This document shows, one piece after another, positions 28,861 through 42,416 of a stretch of 64,000 nt of DNA (its first letter is position 1; every line of letters starts with the position of its first letter). Under the pieces are notes generated by a model. It had not been told where the DNA came from. It was given only the letters and a program-made list of their open reading frames with translations, and did not search any database. A program made the position numbers and the translations under genes. Source of the stretch: Eleginops maclovinus. Lineage: Eukaryota; Chordata; Actinopteri; Perciformes; Eleginopidae. The stretch is taken from the NCBI RefSeq assembly GCF_036324505.1, contig NC_086364.1:18920648-18984647 (forward strand), read 5' to 3'.

Positions 28861-30260
28861 TGGATGCCTTAGCCAGGAGACTATTAGCATTCACACCCCG
28901 ATGCCTTCCCCTCATCCTCCCATCGCCCCCTCTATCTTGTCCATCAGTTTCCATCTGGGGCTTTAGGGTGAAAGATTCACTTAACAGGCGTGCACATACA
29001 AACACATACTGTAGCAGCGCACACTCATTTCATTCCGGAAATTCTCTTCACGTAATTTCCTAAATAGTCTCTTTATACTGTTTGTTTCTGCTGGCTGATT
29101 GTCAACAACAGTGAGTTATCAACTGATGTGAAAATGGCCCTCATGACTGACCTCTTTCCTGGCTTTTATAGTTTCCAGGACATTTGCATCGTCGAAACAT
29201 AAATCTCTCAGGCGCGCTGATGAGCTGTTTTGAAATACTCCGTGTCCTACTTCCACATCCATTATTATATTTTGCTGTTTTCCTCTGAGACAAGATCTCT
29301 CGTCGCACCTTGGAGTATTAGTTCGGTATACACACAGAGAGATAGAGAGAATAAAATAGAAGTACCCCCACTTCCTGACAGCCTTTGTATTTGTTTTCTT
29401 TCTTGCGTCAGTAAACGATTAGCTCTGCCTGAATGGAAGAACACGTCATTCTTTCTAATTCGACACATAAAGAAACCCAGACAGGGTCTCACTTGTCTAT
29501 AGTGAGTATACAGGGACTCAAAACTAGAATGGAAGAAGTGTTGAATGATGGATGTGGGAGTAGATCCAGCACCTCTATGTTCTGTTTCAACAACAGCTCG
29601 GAGAAAAACTGGGTATGTAATGACGGTTAAAAGTTTTCTAATATTCAAAATGAATGGGATTTCCTTCACACAGCTCAAAAACCAAGACCCCAGGCTTTAA
29701 GGAAGAATTTTACATAGTGGCTAATTCATTGAATACCTTCTGTGTCTATCACATGATTTGGCATGGGCCCAAACATACTTTTTCCCATTGACTTACATAG
29801 ACGAATGAAAATCAATGGATGTTTAAGTCCTAAAATTCTAAGTGAATTTAATCCCAACTTAAACGAGAGCCCATCTCCAACGCTGTTTCCAGTTGGCTTT
29901 ACACATATAGCAGCTAACGGTTTCAGCTAAGCTAGCAGCTAAAAGTACAAATGACGGCTACAGTGCTAATAGAGTTATAAGTGTTAATGTATATCGCGAG
30001 GTATGCTTCCGCTGTGAAGCCATTTGTAGGGACCTCATTTTGGTTTTAACCAAAGCTAATCCTTAGTATGTGTAAACCGATTTTGATTCTGATTGTGTGC
30101 GATACAGAGAAGAAGTAATTAGCTATCCAAATCTAAAAGGTCAACGTTTTGTTCCTGAACCTGAAAATGTGTCCTGTCAACTTCTTAATAAAGACTTTAT
30201 ATTACCCGAAGAAGATCATCCACATCTGATGCTAGTCATGGAAGACACTATGATGAACAG

Positions 30261-30483
30261 CAGGGGTGTCCACACATTTTTCACTGAGGGCCACATACAG
30301 AAAAAGATATGAAAGGCTGGGCCCCTCACTATTGTTGAGGTATATTTCCTCATAAATTAAGTTATCAGTGAGTAAAATCAATCAAATGTAGGTACATTTA
30401 TCTTGATAATTGAATATGCTTTAAGGAAAAACTGCTTTCCATTAATAGGCTCATGTATTTTGTTACAAGTGTTGGCACCCCTG
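30261..30483. mobile_element. hAT-like non-autonomous element, 223 bp
   Basis: Ends CAGGGGTGTCCACAC and GTGTTGGCACCCCTG are inverted with one mismatch. The flanks ATGAACAG and ATGTACAG are an 8-bp duplication with one change. It has a GGGCCAC-type interior as in the longer hAT copy, internally shortened. Confidence 0.8.
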
Positions 30484-31285
30484 ATGTACAGCAATATGTT
30501 AGCATGTGTCCAATGTGTTTTAATTCACGTGGTGATCAAGTTTCAGAGCAAAATAGACTTTCCCTCCAAGAGATGTGTCCACTCAGTAGTGTGTATTCCA
30601 CATATATAGAGCAGGCGATAAACATCCACCCGTTTGTGCATCGGTTAATGTAGCAGCAGAGCAGCTAGTCGGACAATTCAACCTCAGCAGCATCTCTCCA
30701 GGTAAGGCTCTAATCTTGTTGGTTATCATTTCATCAATGCTCCAAGAGGGTCAGCTATCAATCAGAAAATAAACTGCACATTAACATCCACAGATACACT
30801 TCCATGGCATGTTTACAGATAATGACTGTTAATTGGATAACCATATCAGGGTAATTAGGGAGGAGGGATAATAGGGTTACATATTTATTTGACAATTATT
30901 TTTAATCATTTGCACATTTACAGTGTGATAAACTCAACTGCTCATTTTACTAAGTGGTGAATTTGAGCGTGATAATGCTGCTTAGAGAGGAGAGGAGAGG
31001 ACAGGAGAGACGAGACAGAAGTGATGGAGCCTAAAAAGGCTGTAAGTGAAAAGGTTAGAGAGAGCAAGCCAGAGGAGAAATCAATAGGCCGAATGTTGAC
31101 ATAACCTTCTATTCATCCAATAATAACCGCACCCTTGAGGCTTGTATTTGGGAAAATACACACACACATAGACACACACATACTCGCGCACTCAGAAGGT
31201 TGAGTGCACTCGGTGATGTATCATCCGGCAGTTCACAAGGGACTGTTAGAAGTTAAGTGGGAACATGTGTTGAAGCTTGTGTGTG

Positions 31286-31289
<4 letters not shown>

Positions 31290-31358
<69 letters not shown>
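31290..31358. repeat. (TG)n microsatellite
   Basis: Pure TG array of about 34 units. Confidence 0.97.
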
Positions 31359-31360
<2 letters not shown>

Positions 31361-32933
31361 CCTTCCTTTCTGTGCCTTGGTGTAAAACATACATACTGCT
31401 GTAACAACAGTTGCACCTCTTTCCTCACTCCGCTTTTTTCTTTCTTTATCCTTTCTTCGTTTTTTTTTTCCTTCTTCCACCGATCACACATGTTTATTTA
31501 CTGTCCTTGCTTTTTTTCTTTCCGTTCGTTCATTGCACATATTCCCTGAATCACTTTAAAGCTGTTGCTGCATACAAAAATGTTTAACTATTTACTCATG
31601 ACCTTGCAAGAACCTGAATACCTTATGCCTCCTACATGTTGATAAATTATTTAGCAGCAGCGTCGCATTTTGCATTTCCATACCAAGTTTACATTAGCAT
31701 TACATACATTAAATCATGCATATGCTTCTTCCGTATTCGCAGGTGTAAACCACATACACTGCTCCCCAAATTCTACAGTCACTCTACAACCGGCTGGCAT
31801 TATTGTCACCTGCTCCGATGACTGTAAAGAAAGTGTGTGAATCTCAGGCTGCATGCTTAATGCAATCAGTGTGTTTATAATATTTTATGCATTCCTCATA
31901 AATGTAAGATACTGGAATCACAAAAGACCTAAATGTTCTTGTATGGCATGGGCGCTAACAGACATTGCATGCACACATAGAACACTGGCAAATGAATACA
32001 CAAGTTTAAAGCTAAAAACTGGTGAGTAGACATCGAAAATGACAGGAGGTAGGAAATAAAACGAGTTAAAAATTACCCTAGAGGGAAAATTGGGTTTAAA
32101 CATGAAGTGATATGTCACAAAAATGACAGAAGTAGTGGCACAAAAGTTAAACCATAATAAATATGAGAATGCAAGGCTTTCAAAGTGTCCAAAAAGTGTA
32201 CTTTCTTCATTTTCACTCCATTTTAATGTTGTTTATAAAAGCCCACCTGTCAATCTTGATTCCATGTGTGACAGGATCTTTTGTGCAATATTTGTAAGAA
32301 AATATCAGCATCCAGCAGAGTGATTTCAGCAGAATCTTACACACTCAATGATTTCCCATTGCTTTGGGGGTTGAGGCAAAAATACTGTATGTCTATAAAA
32401 GGTAAGAGCTGCTGTAGCAATTTGGAGACCTGAACCTCTCTATCTGCCAAGTACAATGAATACATAGGAATGTGTGTCGGTGACATTGCTGCGGGATAAG
32501 AAATGACAAGTCCCAGTGACATTTCTGACACATTGTACAGGAACAACAGCACTAAGTGTCCGGTGGGTAAAGACGGCAGACTATAAATATCAGCCTACAT
32601 TTTCACATTTAGCATGATGCCCTCACTATGTGCATTCAAAAAATTGGGCAAGAGTGGCAGCTGTATAACAGATCCTATCTTTCTGTAGGTAGAAGACAGT
32701 TGCAAGAATGATGTTTATACATTTCAGGATGTCAGTAACATGTAGATGGTGTGGATAAATGGATGGATGGTCTTTATCATCCCCAAAGGGAATATTATTT
32801 TTGATCACATCAGTGTCGTTCAAACACACAAATACAAAAATAAAGGTCTATGATGATTATCTTTCCATTCTTAACACAAAAGTCATGCCATATGTTGTTG
32901 ACAGTTGTTTAATGTATGTATCATAAGCAGCAT

Positions 32934-33110
32934 AAGTACATTTACTCAAACACAATTTTCATATACTTGTACTTTACTTTAATATTTCCATGTTATGCTA
33001 CTTTGTACTTCCAATCCATTACAATTCAGATGCAAATCATGTACTTTTACTCCAGTAAAATAACTTAATATCTTTAGTTGCTAGGCAGATTTGGATTAAT
33101 GATGTGAAAT
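32934..33110 (+). mobile_element. Interspersed repeat of the TACTTGTACTTTACTT family
   Basis: ATACTTGTACTTTACTTTAA, ATGTTATGCTACTTTGTACT and TACTTTTACTCCAGTAAAAT are typical of an abundant fish element. A reversed relative flanks the NLR 3' end at 53.2 kb. Confidence 0.55.
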
Positions 33111-33329
33111 ATAATCAACCCTTAAATCAGACTTTAGTTACACCTGGAGTACATCCACAAGCTACCCTGCAGAATACAAAGTCATTCAAACTAGCTGCAC
33201 CTTTACCAGCTTTGATAACACTTTAATGATCAATAATTATAAAACATATCAGATATATTATTCTGAAATGGACCAATCAGGCTGAAGGTTGATGTTTAGC
33301 AGGTAACATAGAGCTTGTGAGGGTTGAAT

Positions 33330-33590
33330 TGAATTGGATATACCCTTAATCATCCCACAGAGGGGAAATTAACATTCTGCATTTGAACTCGTCCTAGTGT
33401 GAGGAGCAATGGGCTGCCGTAGGTACGGCGCCCGGGGAGCAGTGTAGGGAACGGTGCCTCGCTCAGGGACACTTCGGTAACACTTGGTCTTTCCGGGACA
33501 TGACCTGGTGAACTTCCAGTTCCCAAGCCAAGTCCCTACCGACATCAACACCTCCGCCCTAGCCGAAGAGCTACCCGCTGTGGCTTAAAA
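33330..33590 (+). mobile_element. SINE-like element
   Basis: Contains CTTAATCATCCCACAGAGGG, GAGGAGCAATGGGCTGCC, GCGCCCGGGGAGCAG and GCCTCGCTCAGGGACAC in the order of a widespread fish SINE. A reversed relative lies at 48.73-48.86 kb. Confidence 0.6.
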
Positions 33591-34810
33591 CAAGGCTGAA
33601 AAGTGTGTTCAGTTTGATCAGTAAAATTGCAGCTGTAAAATAAAATAAAAGTTAATGAGGCTCAAACGCTTCATACCATAGAGCTAAGGACAACCGCAGA
33701 GTCTGGTGATAACTATCTTTTAGTTTGACACTACAAGCAGTCCCTCTCACATTACAGTCTATGATCAATTCTCTGTATAAACAATGCTGATTAAAGCAGC
33801 TTTATAAACATTTAGAATAGTGGGTAATAATGCCGTCAAAACAGCAAGAAAAGCACAGGTGCTGCTCATCAAATGAACGACGGCACCATTAAAGTGTCCA
33901 AATATGTTGTGAGGCAACACCAGAACCAAGAATTGAAGCAGATTAATGAAATTCAGCCATCATTAATTTCACTCTTTACACCTGTGCTTTCCCTGCTGCG
34001 ACATGTCAAAATATTTTCTCAGAAGATCAGTGCTGCAGCACCGCCCACACTGTTTGAATGATAAATGGTCTCACGCAGGAGCAGACACACCCTCGCAATT
34101 AGTACCAAAGATGACACTAACCTCATTTTGCTGCAAAAAGTGTGTCCTTTATGGTGATAAAAGTGTGTAGGGTCCTGGTCTATGTGTGGTCTATGGTGAC
34201 AGTAATGTTAGAGGGCATTCATTGAAAGATCAGGGACGCTGACCCCCTCACTGCACTGGATCTGAACCTGATACACAGAGAGGCAGTGTTTGGCGACATT
34301 ACGGTTGCATGAATCTTTCTGGAAGAGCGCAGCTTTTAATTACCAACAGCTGTAAGAGCCTTTTATAATGAGGGGCTCTCTCAGACCTAATTACCCGGAT
34401 TCACTGTTGCACATACAAGCTGAGACATACGCATGCAACCACACATCTCGCTACTTCAGGCCAATTAAAGATTCAACATTAAGCCACTCTTCCTATCTCT
34501 CGACTCTCTTACTTCCTCTCCTCCTCGCTGGAGTTTTCTTCTAATTGGTCGGCTTGGGTTCTGTGTGGTTCTGTGAAACCTACTATTTGCTTAATATTCA
34601 TTTTAGTGCTTTATTGCTTATTTGCTTATAGTGTCTTGTGATACCCTGGAGGCGTCTGGCGTTCACGATGGACAGTATGTGTCGGCTATTCATAAAAACT
34701 CATTTTGAAGAGTTGGAGTTCTAGACAAGTTTTTTTTCATCTACATGTGACCTTCAATCCAAATCAGCAAGATCCAATTAGCTTTTTTCTTATCAGACCC
34801 GTTGAACTCA

Positions 34811-35160
34811 AAGGTGCCCTATTATGCTTTTGAGGGTTTTCCCTTTCCTGTAGTGCGTTATATCTTATTGTGCATGGTCTGTGAAGGCTAAAATTCCAAA
34901 GTTCCTCTCCCACACACTCGCCCCCCTGCCTGAAACGCCTCAGTTGGACTCCTTTGTTTTCTTCCTTAACGTAGTGCCATCACAATGTTACATCCGCGCT
35001 TCTATTGGCTAGCGCTCCAACACTTTACACGTGATAGGTTAAATGGCGGGACATCTCTAAGAGGTGGACAACAAGGCAGCATGAGCAAAAAATAGAGCTC
35101 TTTTGAACGTAAAGCCTGTCCACCTGTCACAGTAGAGGCACATTTGCATAATGGGGCCCC
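34811..35160. mobile_element. MITE with GGTGCCCTATTATGC ends, complete-looking copy
   Basis: The left end GGTGCCCTATTATGC pairs with right GCATAATGGGGCCCC. Interior blocks (TGGTCTGTGAAGGCTAAAAT, CTTCTATTGGCTAGC) match the shorter copy at 1.6 kb. The family is common in perch-like fishes from memory. Confidence 0.65.
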
Positions 35161-36044
35161 AGTCAATTTCAAAATGCTTTCTTTTGTAAGGAACTTAATT
35201 GGTGTAGTGGACATATAAGAGTGTGTAATATCAGTAAGTGTAGATGTACATTGATATATTCTGTCTTCAGTGATTAGTATAGGGACACCACACAACATGA
35301 GGGAATCCCTGTCGTTGTTGTTTTGCTATCATAAAAAGTGGCATCCTGGGACCCAATCTGGATTCCTAATTACCAAAATGCATTCACTCAATACACATTA
35401 CACAAACTACAGTCAAAATGTCACATTAACATCAATATTATGGCTTTTTCAGAATATCCCTTTCTCAATTTCAACTGTTTTATTCAAAAGACAGCTTTCC
35501 TGTTCTGTGACGGGTATTGATTCACTGATTTTCTTAACGCCTGCTGAAGGTCATTTCCTTCATACTCATGCATAAATTTGTCCCTCTAAATGTTAGTTTA
35601 GCCCTCTGATATTTAAGGCTCTAATGGACTGTTGGACTCAGACATCGTCAGGATGAGCGTCGGTTCTGCTGTGCGGTAGTCTGCTGTGCTTGACCTTCTT
35701 ACTCCCCTCTTACAATCATTAGAAATACAGAGGCATGCAGAGAGGGAATATAGAACAGAACACGCACATAGAGTTTGTTCACTGCCATATGTTAATTATA
35801 TTGTATTATAATCTGTGTATTCAGTCAAACATTTAAGATAAATGCCGTATTGTTTCACGTTGTTAATAATCATGTATTCCATACGGCAGTCATACTTGAA
35901 ATCTACTGTAGAGCTAATTGATCTACAGTTCAGTATTTCTAACTTCTAACTTACCAAGTTAATCTGCTGTCAAGACCATTATCAATGCACTCTTTATGTT
36001 ACTTTATATAGACCATCACTAAAGCATTATCACTGTGACATTAC

Positions 36045-36175
36045 ATTCATTTCCGCTGACGCTTTTATCCAAAGTGAAGTCATAAACTCCAATACTGCAG
36101 ACACGCCTATGAGGGTAATTTGGTGACTTGCCTAGGGAGACTAACCGATGACTGAAGGGGGGTCAAACCCTTTGA
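36045..36175 (+). mobile_element. SINE fragment with CTTTTATCCAAAG core
   Basis: GCTGACGCTTTTATCCAAAG is a hallmark of a widespread fish SINE tail, followed by a decayed TGAGGGT…GACTTGCC segment. Confidence 0.5.
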
Positions 36176-37636
36176 TTTGTTTATCAGCGCATTGAAATCC
36201 TGAGCCTAGCCGCATCATTAATGTTGATCATGTTTCGATGAAGGGTTAGGGTTAGGTTAAGGAGTGGTTAAAATCACAATTTCTCAATTAAATATTTACC
36301 TCCTGTTGCTGTTCACTTCTATGCAACTGAGGGAACGACAAAAACATTTGATGGCAAAGCAAATTATTATCTTTGCATCGAATAATGCTGGGTTAAATGC
36401 AGGGACTCAAGTTCACTGTGTTTGTTGTGTGATGATTGAAAAAGGATTACATTTGTTGCCTCCTTTTCTTTTTCCTTATATTACTTTGATGGGAACACAC
36501 CTACATGTACGCATGTGTGACTTTGCCCTTACAGTGTCTTTAGTCTACAAAATGTGACAAATGTTCTGGTGAAATTCAACACTTTGAAAGGTGTTTAGGC
36601 ATATGAAGGACTTAAATCCTTATTTGTGTGCTGCCTCACTCAGGGGGGGCACGGCTCAGTGATTTTATTGAGCAATACTGAGCTGCAGATGACTGTTGGA
36701 ACAACCCACTGTTCATTAAACGTCTCATCAACATCTCAGCAGAATATAATTATCAAAAACATTCTGTATTTATAATGCTGACTGCTACCCATAAAGTGTG
36801 TTGACAAATGTCGAATGGGAGCAAATGTCTTCCCTCTAAATAAAGGAGGCACACAAACTTAAAATTAATCAAGAGGCAACATGAGCACTTCTGTGGGTTG
36901 TAGTTTAAAAAAATCTGACGCTGCATTCTGCAATGGCCTCGGGAGCGGGATGACAAGTATCCCAATTAATCGGAATAGAGGGGGGAAAAAAGAAAAATAA
37001 ACCCTTGAGTCAGGTCCACTTCCACGTCCCCTTTAATCAAATCCACCCCAACTTCCCTTTAATCACAGCACTTTTCTCTCTAATGCTAAATACTAAATAA
37101 AGCCTGGAAGGCATGAGGGACAGTGGGGGCGAGAAAATCCCCAGGAGATGGTCTGTCATCAGTCAAGCGCGTTACTGGAGTGGAAAATTAACCTCTTCTT
37201 TCACCTGACGCAGAAAGACAGCGAGGTAAAATGCAGGTCCTAATAGCATGGACAGCTCATTGTGTCATTTGCATGCATTGCAGCAGCCACCCCAGTTAAA
37301 AACCACGCATTTTGTGTAAGCTTACCTTTTCCTCCCTGTAAGCCTCTCTTAATAACATCCACACATCATTTCTCTCTCTTTTCTCCTCTCTTTCCATAAC
37401 CATATTTTATTTGTTGATAATCCGACTTCTTGCTCTGTCTGTATTTATTGTGTTTCTATCTCTTCAAGGTCACTTTCTAAGAAATATTAAAGCGAGGCAG
37501 GACCTCTGCGAAAAATGACGCATGATAAGACTTAAGATGCTTAAATCTTTAGTTCCATGTATGTCTTTTTTCTCTGTCTCAATGATGAAAGCTCTGGCAA
37601 TTGGCGAGCAAGAATTTTCTATCTCTCTATCCCCTA

Positions 37637-37674
37637 CACACACACTCACACACACACACACACGGACACACACT
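37637..37674. repeat. Short imperfect (CA)n
   Basis: CA array with T and GG breaks. Confidence 0.85.
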
Positions 37675-38328
37675 TGCCACCAGCGTCCTCATTAGGGCTT
37701 CCTGCCACTTCAGCACTTCGTATCCTGTCTCGTTTTAGCAGAGCCAATTTAAATGTCCTGGACGTAGATTTGAATCATTTATGGTGGAAGCTTGGCATTT
37801 TTGAGCCATTCCGGGATTTTCCTTGTAACTCAATCAATGTATACGCCGATGAAAAGCTTTTCTTTTCTTGTGTGCACGTAGGATGACTGGTGGGACTCTA
37901 TATCCTGCTTATTCATCCCAAACTGCTGTCTCTGCATCATATAAGTAAGAGAGGTGAAACTATGTCTTTAGACAAAGCTGTATCTCAGCATTCATGTCAC
38001 CAAGAAATATGATAGAGATTCCAAATGTTAGCTTGGCTTGTCGACACCTGTGTCCCTGCTTACACAGTGGAAATAATGTGACATGTTCATCAATGGATTG
38101 AGTTCCTCTCGTTGCATGATGAATACATTACTCGAGGGCCTGAACTCAATGCCCCCAGTTTGAAAAGACAATAGTTCCCAGTCTGGCCAAGATAAACATG
38201 TGATGTCACACACATTTTTCTGATTTTGCCTCGTACTTTAGATACGTTTATTAAATTTGCTGCAAGATGTTAATAAACTATGACATCACTGCTGAGAGTA
38301 ATAGTCCAATAATGCTAGGTGTTGTTAA

Positions 38329-38973
38329 AGGTGCCATAGAATGGAAAGCTGTATTTACCTTGACATAGTTGAATAAGGAGAGTTCAGTACATTGAACTGA
38401 CATACCGTGAACCTCAAACACCATTGTTTCCTCCTTCAGGTACAAATCATGAATATGCATATCACAGCGGTAAAACGGGCGAATTACAACAATCCCTGTG
38501 TGTGACGTAACACACGGTAGTCCAGCCCCAACATGTGCATACACCAGCTGCTGGAAACACTAACGGTAACACTGACCACTCCATAATGTTGCTCTCCAAT
38601 CTCCGACCAACTGGCTGTTCTTCCAATTCATCGGTTTCCTCCTCCGATAAAGACTCAGACATGTAAGGTTGGATGCCAATAGCCTCCATGGTTCATCTCT
38701 CACAGTTTCGCTAACTTCACTTACTTCTGTTGGCTCTGAGGCAGCCATGGATTGCGCCTTGTAAACCAGCCAATCAGAGCAGAGGTCGTCGTAATGATTT
38801 GAATGAGCCCCCAAATAAGGCAATTCAGCTCGTTTCATTCTAGGACCAAATCATAGGGTTTTAAATTGGCCTGTAAAACCGCATCTGGACATTTTTTGGA
38901 TCAAAGTTATATACCTTCTTTGTAGACATCAGAAACAATTCAAAATACCAGATAGATGCTTTCTATGGCACTT
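38329..38973. mobile_element. 645-bp TTAA-flanked non-autonomous transposon, copy 2
   Basis: Same length and order as the copy at 8.9 kb, same strand, TTAA at 38325-38328 and 38974-38977, with only scattered base changes. The exon-like segment is kept, but its donor is changed (TGGTCAGTG). Confidence 0.8.
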
Positions 38974-41736
38974 TTAAAAGTAGACCACTTTAACAGAGAG
39001 GGAAGCTAAACACTCCTAAAAGCCTGATGTTAAGTTACCCTTTAACTTACATAATTAATATTATTCAAATTGGATGTGGCAGACAACACTGTGAGATTGA
39101 ACCAGTTAAGTTGTGAGCCATCACAATAAAAAACAATAAATGAAAGATATTACTAAGCCCATTTACTTTCATAAGTAGTCATGTAACCCATTGTTGATAT
39201 GAAACCATTCATTGTAGTTGATTTGTGTATACACCATACAAACTAAAATCTATAATGTCAATTTAAAGACCAAAGGGCAGGGTCATTGACTTGAACTACC
39301 AAACAAACACCTGAATGAGTCACCGAATAATTTATCCGTATCTTTCTATTGCTTTCTTTTTTGTGTATCTTCTCTGTGTTTGATCTGAAACTCTGTTCGC
39401 CTTGTGGCACAATATTTTTTCCCACCCTTTTTCTCCGTGGGGATATGAATCACTGCTTGTGTTTAAAACGTTATCTTGAAGTGTACTTAACCTCTGCCCC
39501 AACCATCCGCCACAGTTTTCTATCCCTCGTTCTCCTCTCTCGTACTTTCATTCACACAGAACAAGTGACTCATTCACAGTATACACAGAAAGTGATACAC
39601 ATATTTACAAAAATATTCATACATGCAGAGACCAAATGGAAAACGCATCTCTCTCCTACCGTTGATACAAATTGTGTTTGGCAAGTGTCTTTGTGCATCC
39701 CCATCACCCAGTTAATGTGGGTTTGTGTATCGAATGTGTGTGATACTGTAATTTACAGGGCATAGCTCTAATTTTGTCATCCCATTGTAAATGTGTCACC
39801 TCGGTTTTCCCTGACGTTGTTTTGTGCATGTGGGTGCGCCTTCATGTGAGTGTGTACGTGTGTGGGTTAGTTTAATCTGACGGTGCAAATGATGTTTGAC
39901 GTTAATGAAATGTTTAATGAAGCTATAGCTAGAGGGCAGGTGCATAGAGCCACATGCACACAAACACACACTTTGCCACACACCTGTGCATGCATGCGCA
40001 CGGACACAGATGGACGTGTGTGCAACTACACAAACATTTTGCGCACACTAATGCATTATTTAAAGGTCCCTGTTTCGCTAAACAAACGTGACAGAAAAAC
40101 ACTGTCCCTGACATCCCTTCCACCAGCCCTCCATCCTGAGACTGTCAGCACCAGAAAAACTAAAGCATTAGAATATTGTTTCAAAGCTCACAATAACATC
40201 TATTAATGCAAATTGTCATATTCAGTGTTTTGTGATCTTCAAATTGTGTTGGCAGAAGTTTGGAAGCAAACATTACACCCAGCTTTGGGTGAACTGACAC
40301 TTACATATTGATTTGTAGAACAATTCATGCCTGGAGCCTCTCCCATTCAAATATGTTGTGTCCGCTTGTGGTCGTGTCTTTTACCTTTCTCTGTGTGGGC
40401 TTACAGGTTCAGAGTCCTCTGGTTTGCAAAGACCTGGACAGCTAGAAAGCAGCCAGAGCAGTGGCCCCCAAATCACGTTTTTTACTCTTCTGAGTTCGGA
40501 TTTTTGCTGCATAATTAAAGATTAATTAGACCAGGACCACAGGTGAGTGCAATGAGACACCGCACAGAACAAAAACAAGCACCACTGCACTAATTCATAA
40601 TATGTTGTTCATATGGTCTGAACAATAGTGACACCGAATGGACTTGCAGTAGGTGCTTCAAAATGCATCATCAGTAATGATCACCAGGGATTTCATCAAA
40701 TTCAAGTTAATGAGCCATTTGTTTTTCCTAATGTTCCTAAAGATGTTTATCTCTACTGCTCTCGAGACTCCACAATCTGTACAACGAAATCTATTGTCTG
40801 ATAGGAAGATGCTGTAATAGAAAGCGCATCGCCAAAGATAAACAGTAGAGTTTGAGGGAAATTCAGGTTTCCAAATATGACACACAATTCCACATTGCAC
40901 AGTTGCACTTCCTACACTCCCTGCTTCCATTAGTGTCTCTTTACCTTTGCTTGTGTACTTATTGTGCGAAAGGCTTTGTACCTATGCATATTCTCTCATA
41001 CAGTAAGGAGGTGACACAGCAAAAACAGCTTTCCCTTCATTAGGAAATAGTCCCAAAATTGAGCAGATGATTCTCAGTTGAACTGAGGGTCTGTAAATGT
41101 TTAGTGAAGTTAACCAGAAATGTTTGCATAATTGCTAATCCAAACAGAAATGAGTGTAGATAGTAAGAGTAATCAAGTTGCAATTTGAAAGTAAAACAGC
41201 TACTGGCCACTTAAAACTTCACTATTAGCTTCCCAATTAAGAAATGCCCAGAGGGGCTTTTCCCTTCCCTCAGTTGAGGATCTAAGATTGTATTATCTTA
41301 GTAATGTGAGCCCCTGAGTGTAACACAGAATAACAGTTATACAGTCAAAACATTTCTGGAGTATTCCCACTAAGCATCCCATGTGTGTGGTTGGGCAGTC
41401 TCACCCCTCCCTGCCTGTCTCTGTGTTGTTTGGGTGCCTTTGAGTAAATCACTTAGCTCTGAACTGCTTTAGCTTAGCTGCCTGTTATTAAGAGTGCAGT
41501 GTAATTCCCATGTGTCAAAGGGTCTGTCAGTGAGTGGTAAAAACCAGGGCTGAGTAAATCAAATTTAAAAAATGTCAAGTGGAGAAAGAAAGACGTTAAG
41601 AAAGTCAGTGGAATATTAACATCTTATTGGTCCTTGTGTGTAACCTTATTCACCTTGTGTAGCCCCCCCTTCTCACTTCAATAAAAGTGAACCTAGAGAA
41701 TGAACTCAATGTACCTCTCAGTGTCCAATTTAGCTT

Positions 41737-41802
41737 GCGAATGTTAACTATTTAGTGAGCGAACGTTAGCTACTTAGCTAGCAAACGTTAGCTACCTACT
41801 GT
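41737..41802. repeat. Three 22-bp tandem units
   Basis: Units start at 41737, 41759 and 41781; consensus GCGAACGTTAGCTACTTAGC plus TA. The tract runs straight into a (CCAT/CCGT) array. Confidence 0.8.
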
Positions 41803-41806
41803 ATCT

Positions 41807-41898
41807 ATCCGTCCGTCCATCCATCCGTCCGTCCATCCATCCGTCCGTCCGTCCGTCCATCCGTCCATCCATCCATCCATCCATCCATCCATCCATCC
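41807..41898. repeat. (ATCC/GTCC)n tetranucleotide microsatellite
   Basis: Mixed CCAT and CCGT units, with CCGT in the first half and pure CCAT in the second. Confidence 0.95.
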
Positions 41899-42316
41899 TT
41901 TAAATCTAGCTAGCTAAAGTTTGCTATCTACTTCGTTAGCATATATTATAAATAGTTAGTTTCTTGCCTGGGAAACATTTACCTTGAGAACATCACACTC
42001 AAATATACATAAAGACAATGGAGAGAGACACGCGGTAATAGAGTGCTTGGGGAACACAAAAAGAGCGAGAGCGATAGCAAGGTGGAGCAGGTCGAAAAAA
42101 AGAGTGAAGATAAGACGGATATTAGAAAAGTAGTAAAATGCATTTAGAGAGGAGTCATTAATCTTTGAGATGCACCTTCCTCTTTAGTTCTAAATTGCCT
42201 GCTATTTATAGGCTGTCGTCGGGTCTTCACCCTGGTGTCGAGGATGTTCTCATCGGTCCAGAGAGAGGTCAGAGGTCAAGTGATTTAACTCCAATCGCAG
42301 ACGTTGTGTCTCCTTC

Positions 42317-42317
42317 T

Positions 42318-42415
<98 letters not shown>
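42317..42415. repeat. (TG)n microsatellite
   Basis: TG array with one TTT break near its start, followed by a short GA-rich run. Confidence 0.97.

Positions 42416-42416
<1 letters not shown>

Larger units (their letters stand above)
33591..38324. other. No gene seen; intergenic DNA
   Basis: Holds one MITE, one SINE fragment and GGGTTAGGGTTAGG at 36243-36256. The stretch 36.98-37.33 kb is of higher complexity than its surroundings, with an octamer ATTTGCAT. Confidence 0.65.
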
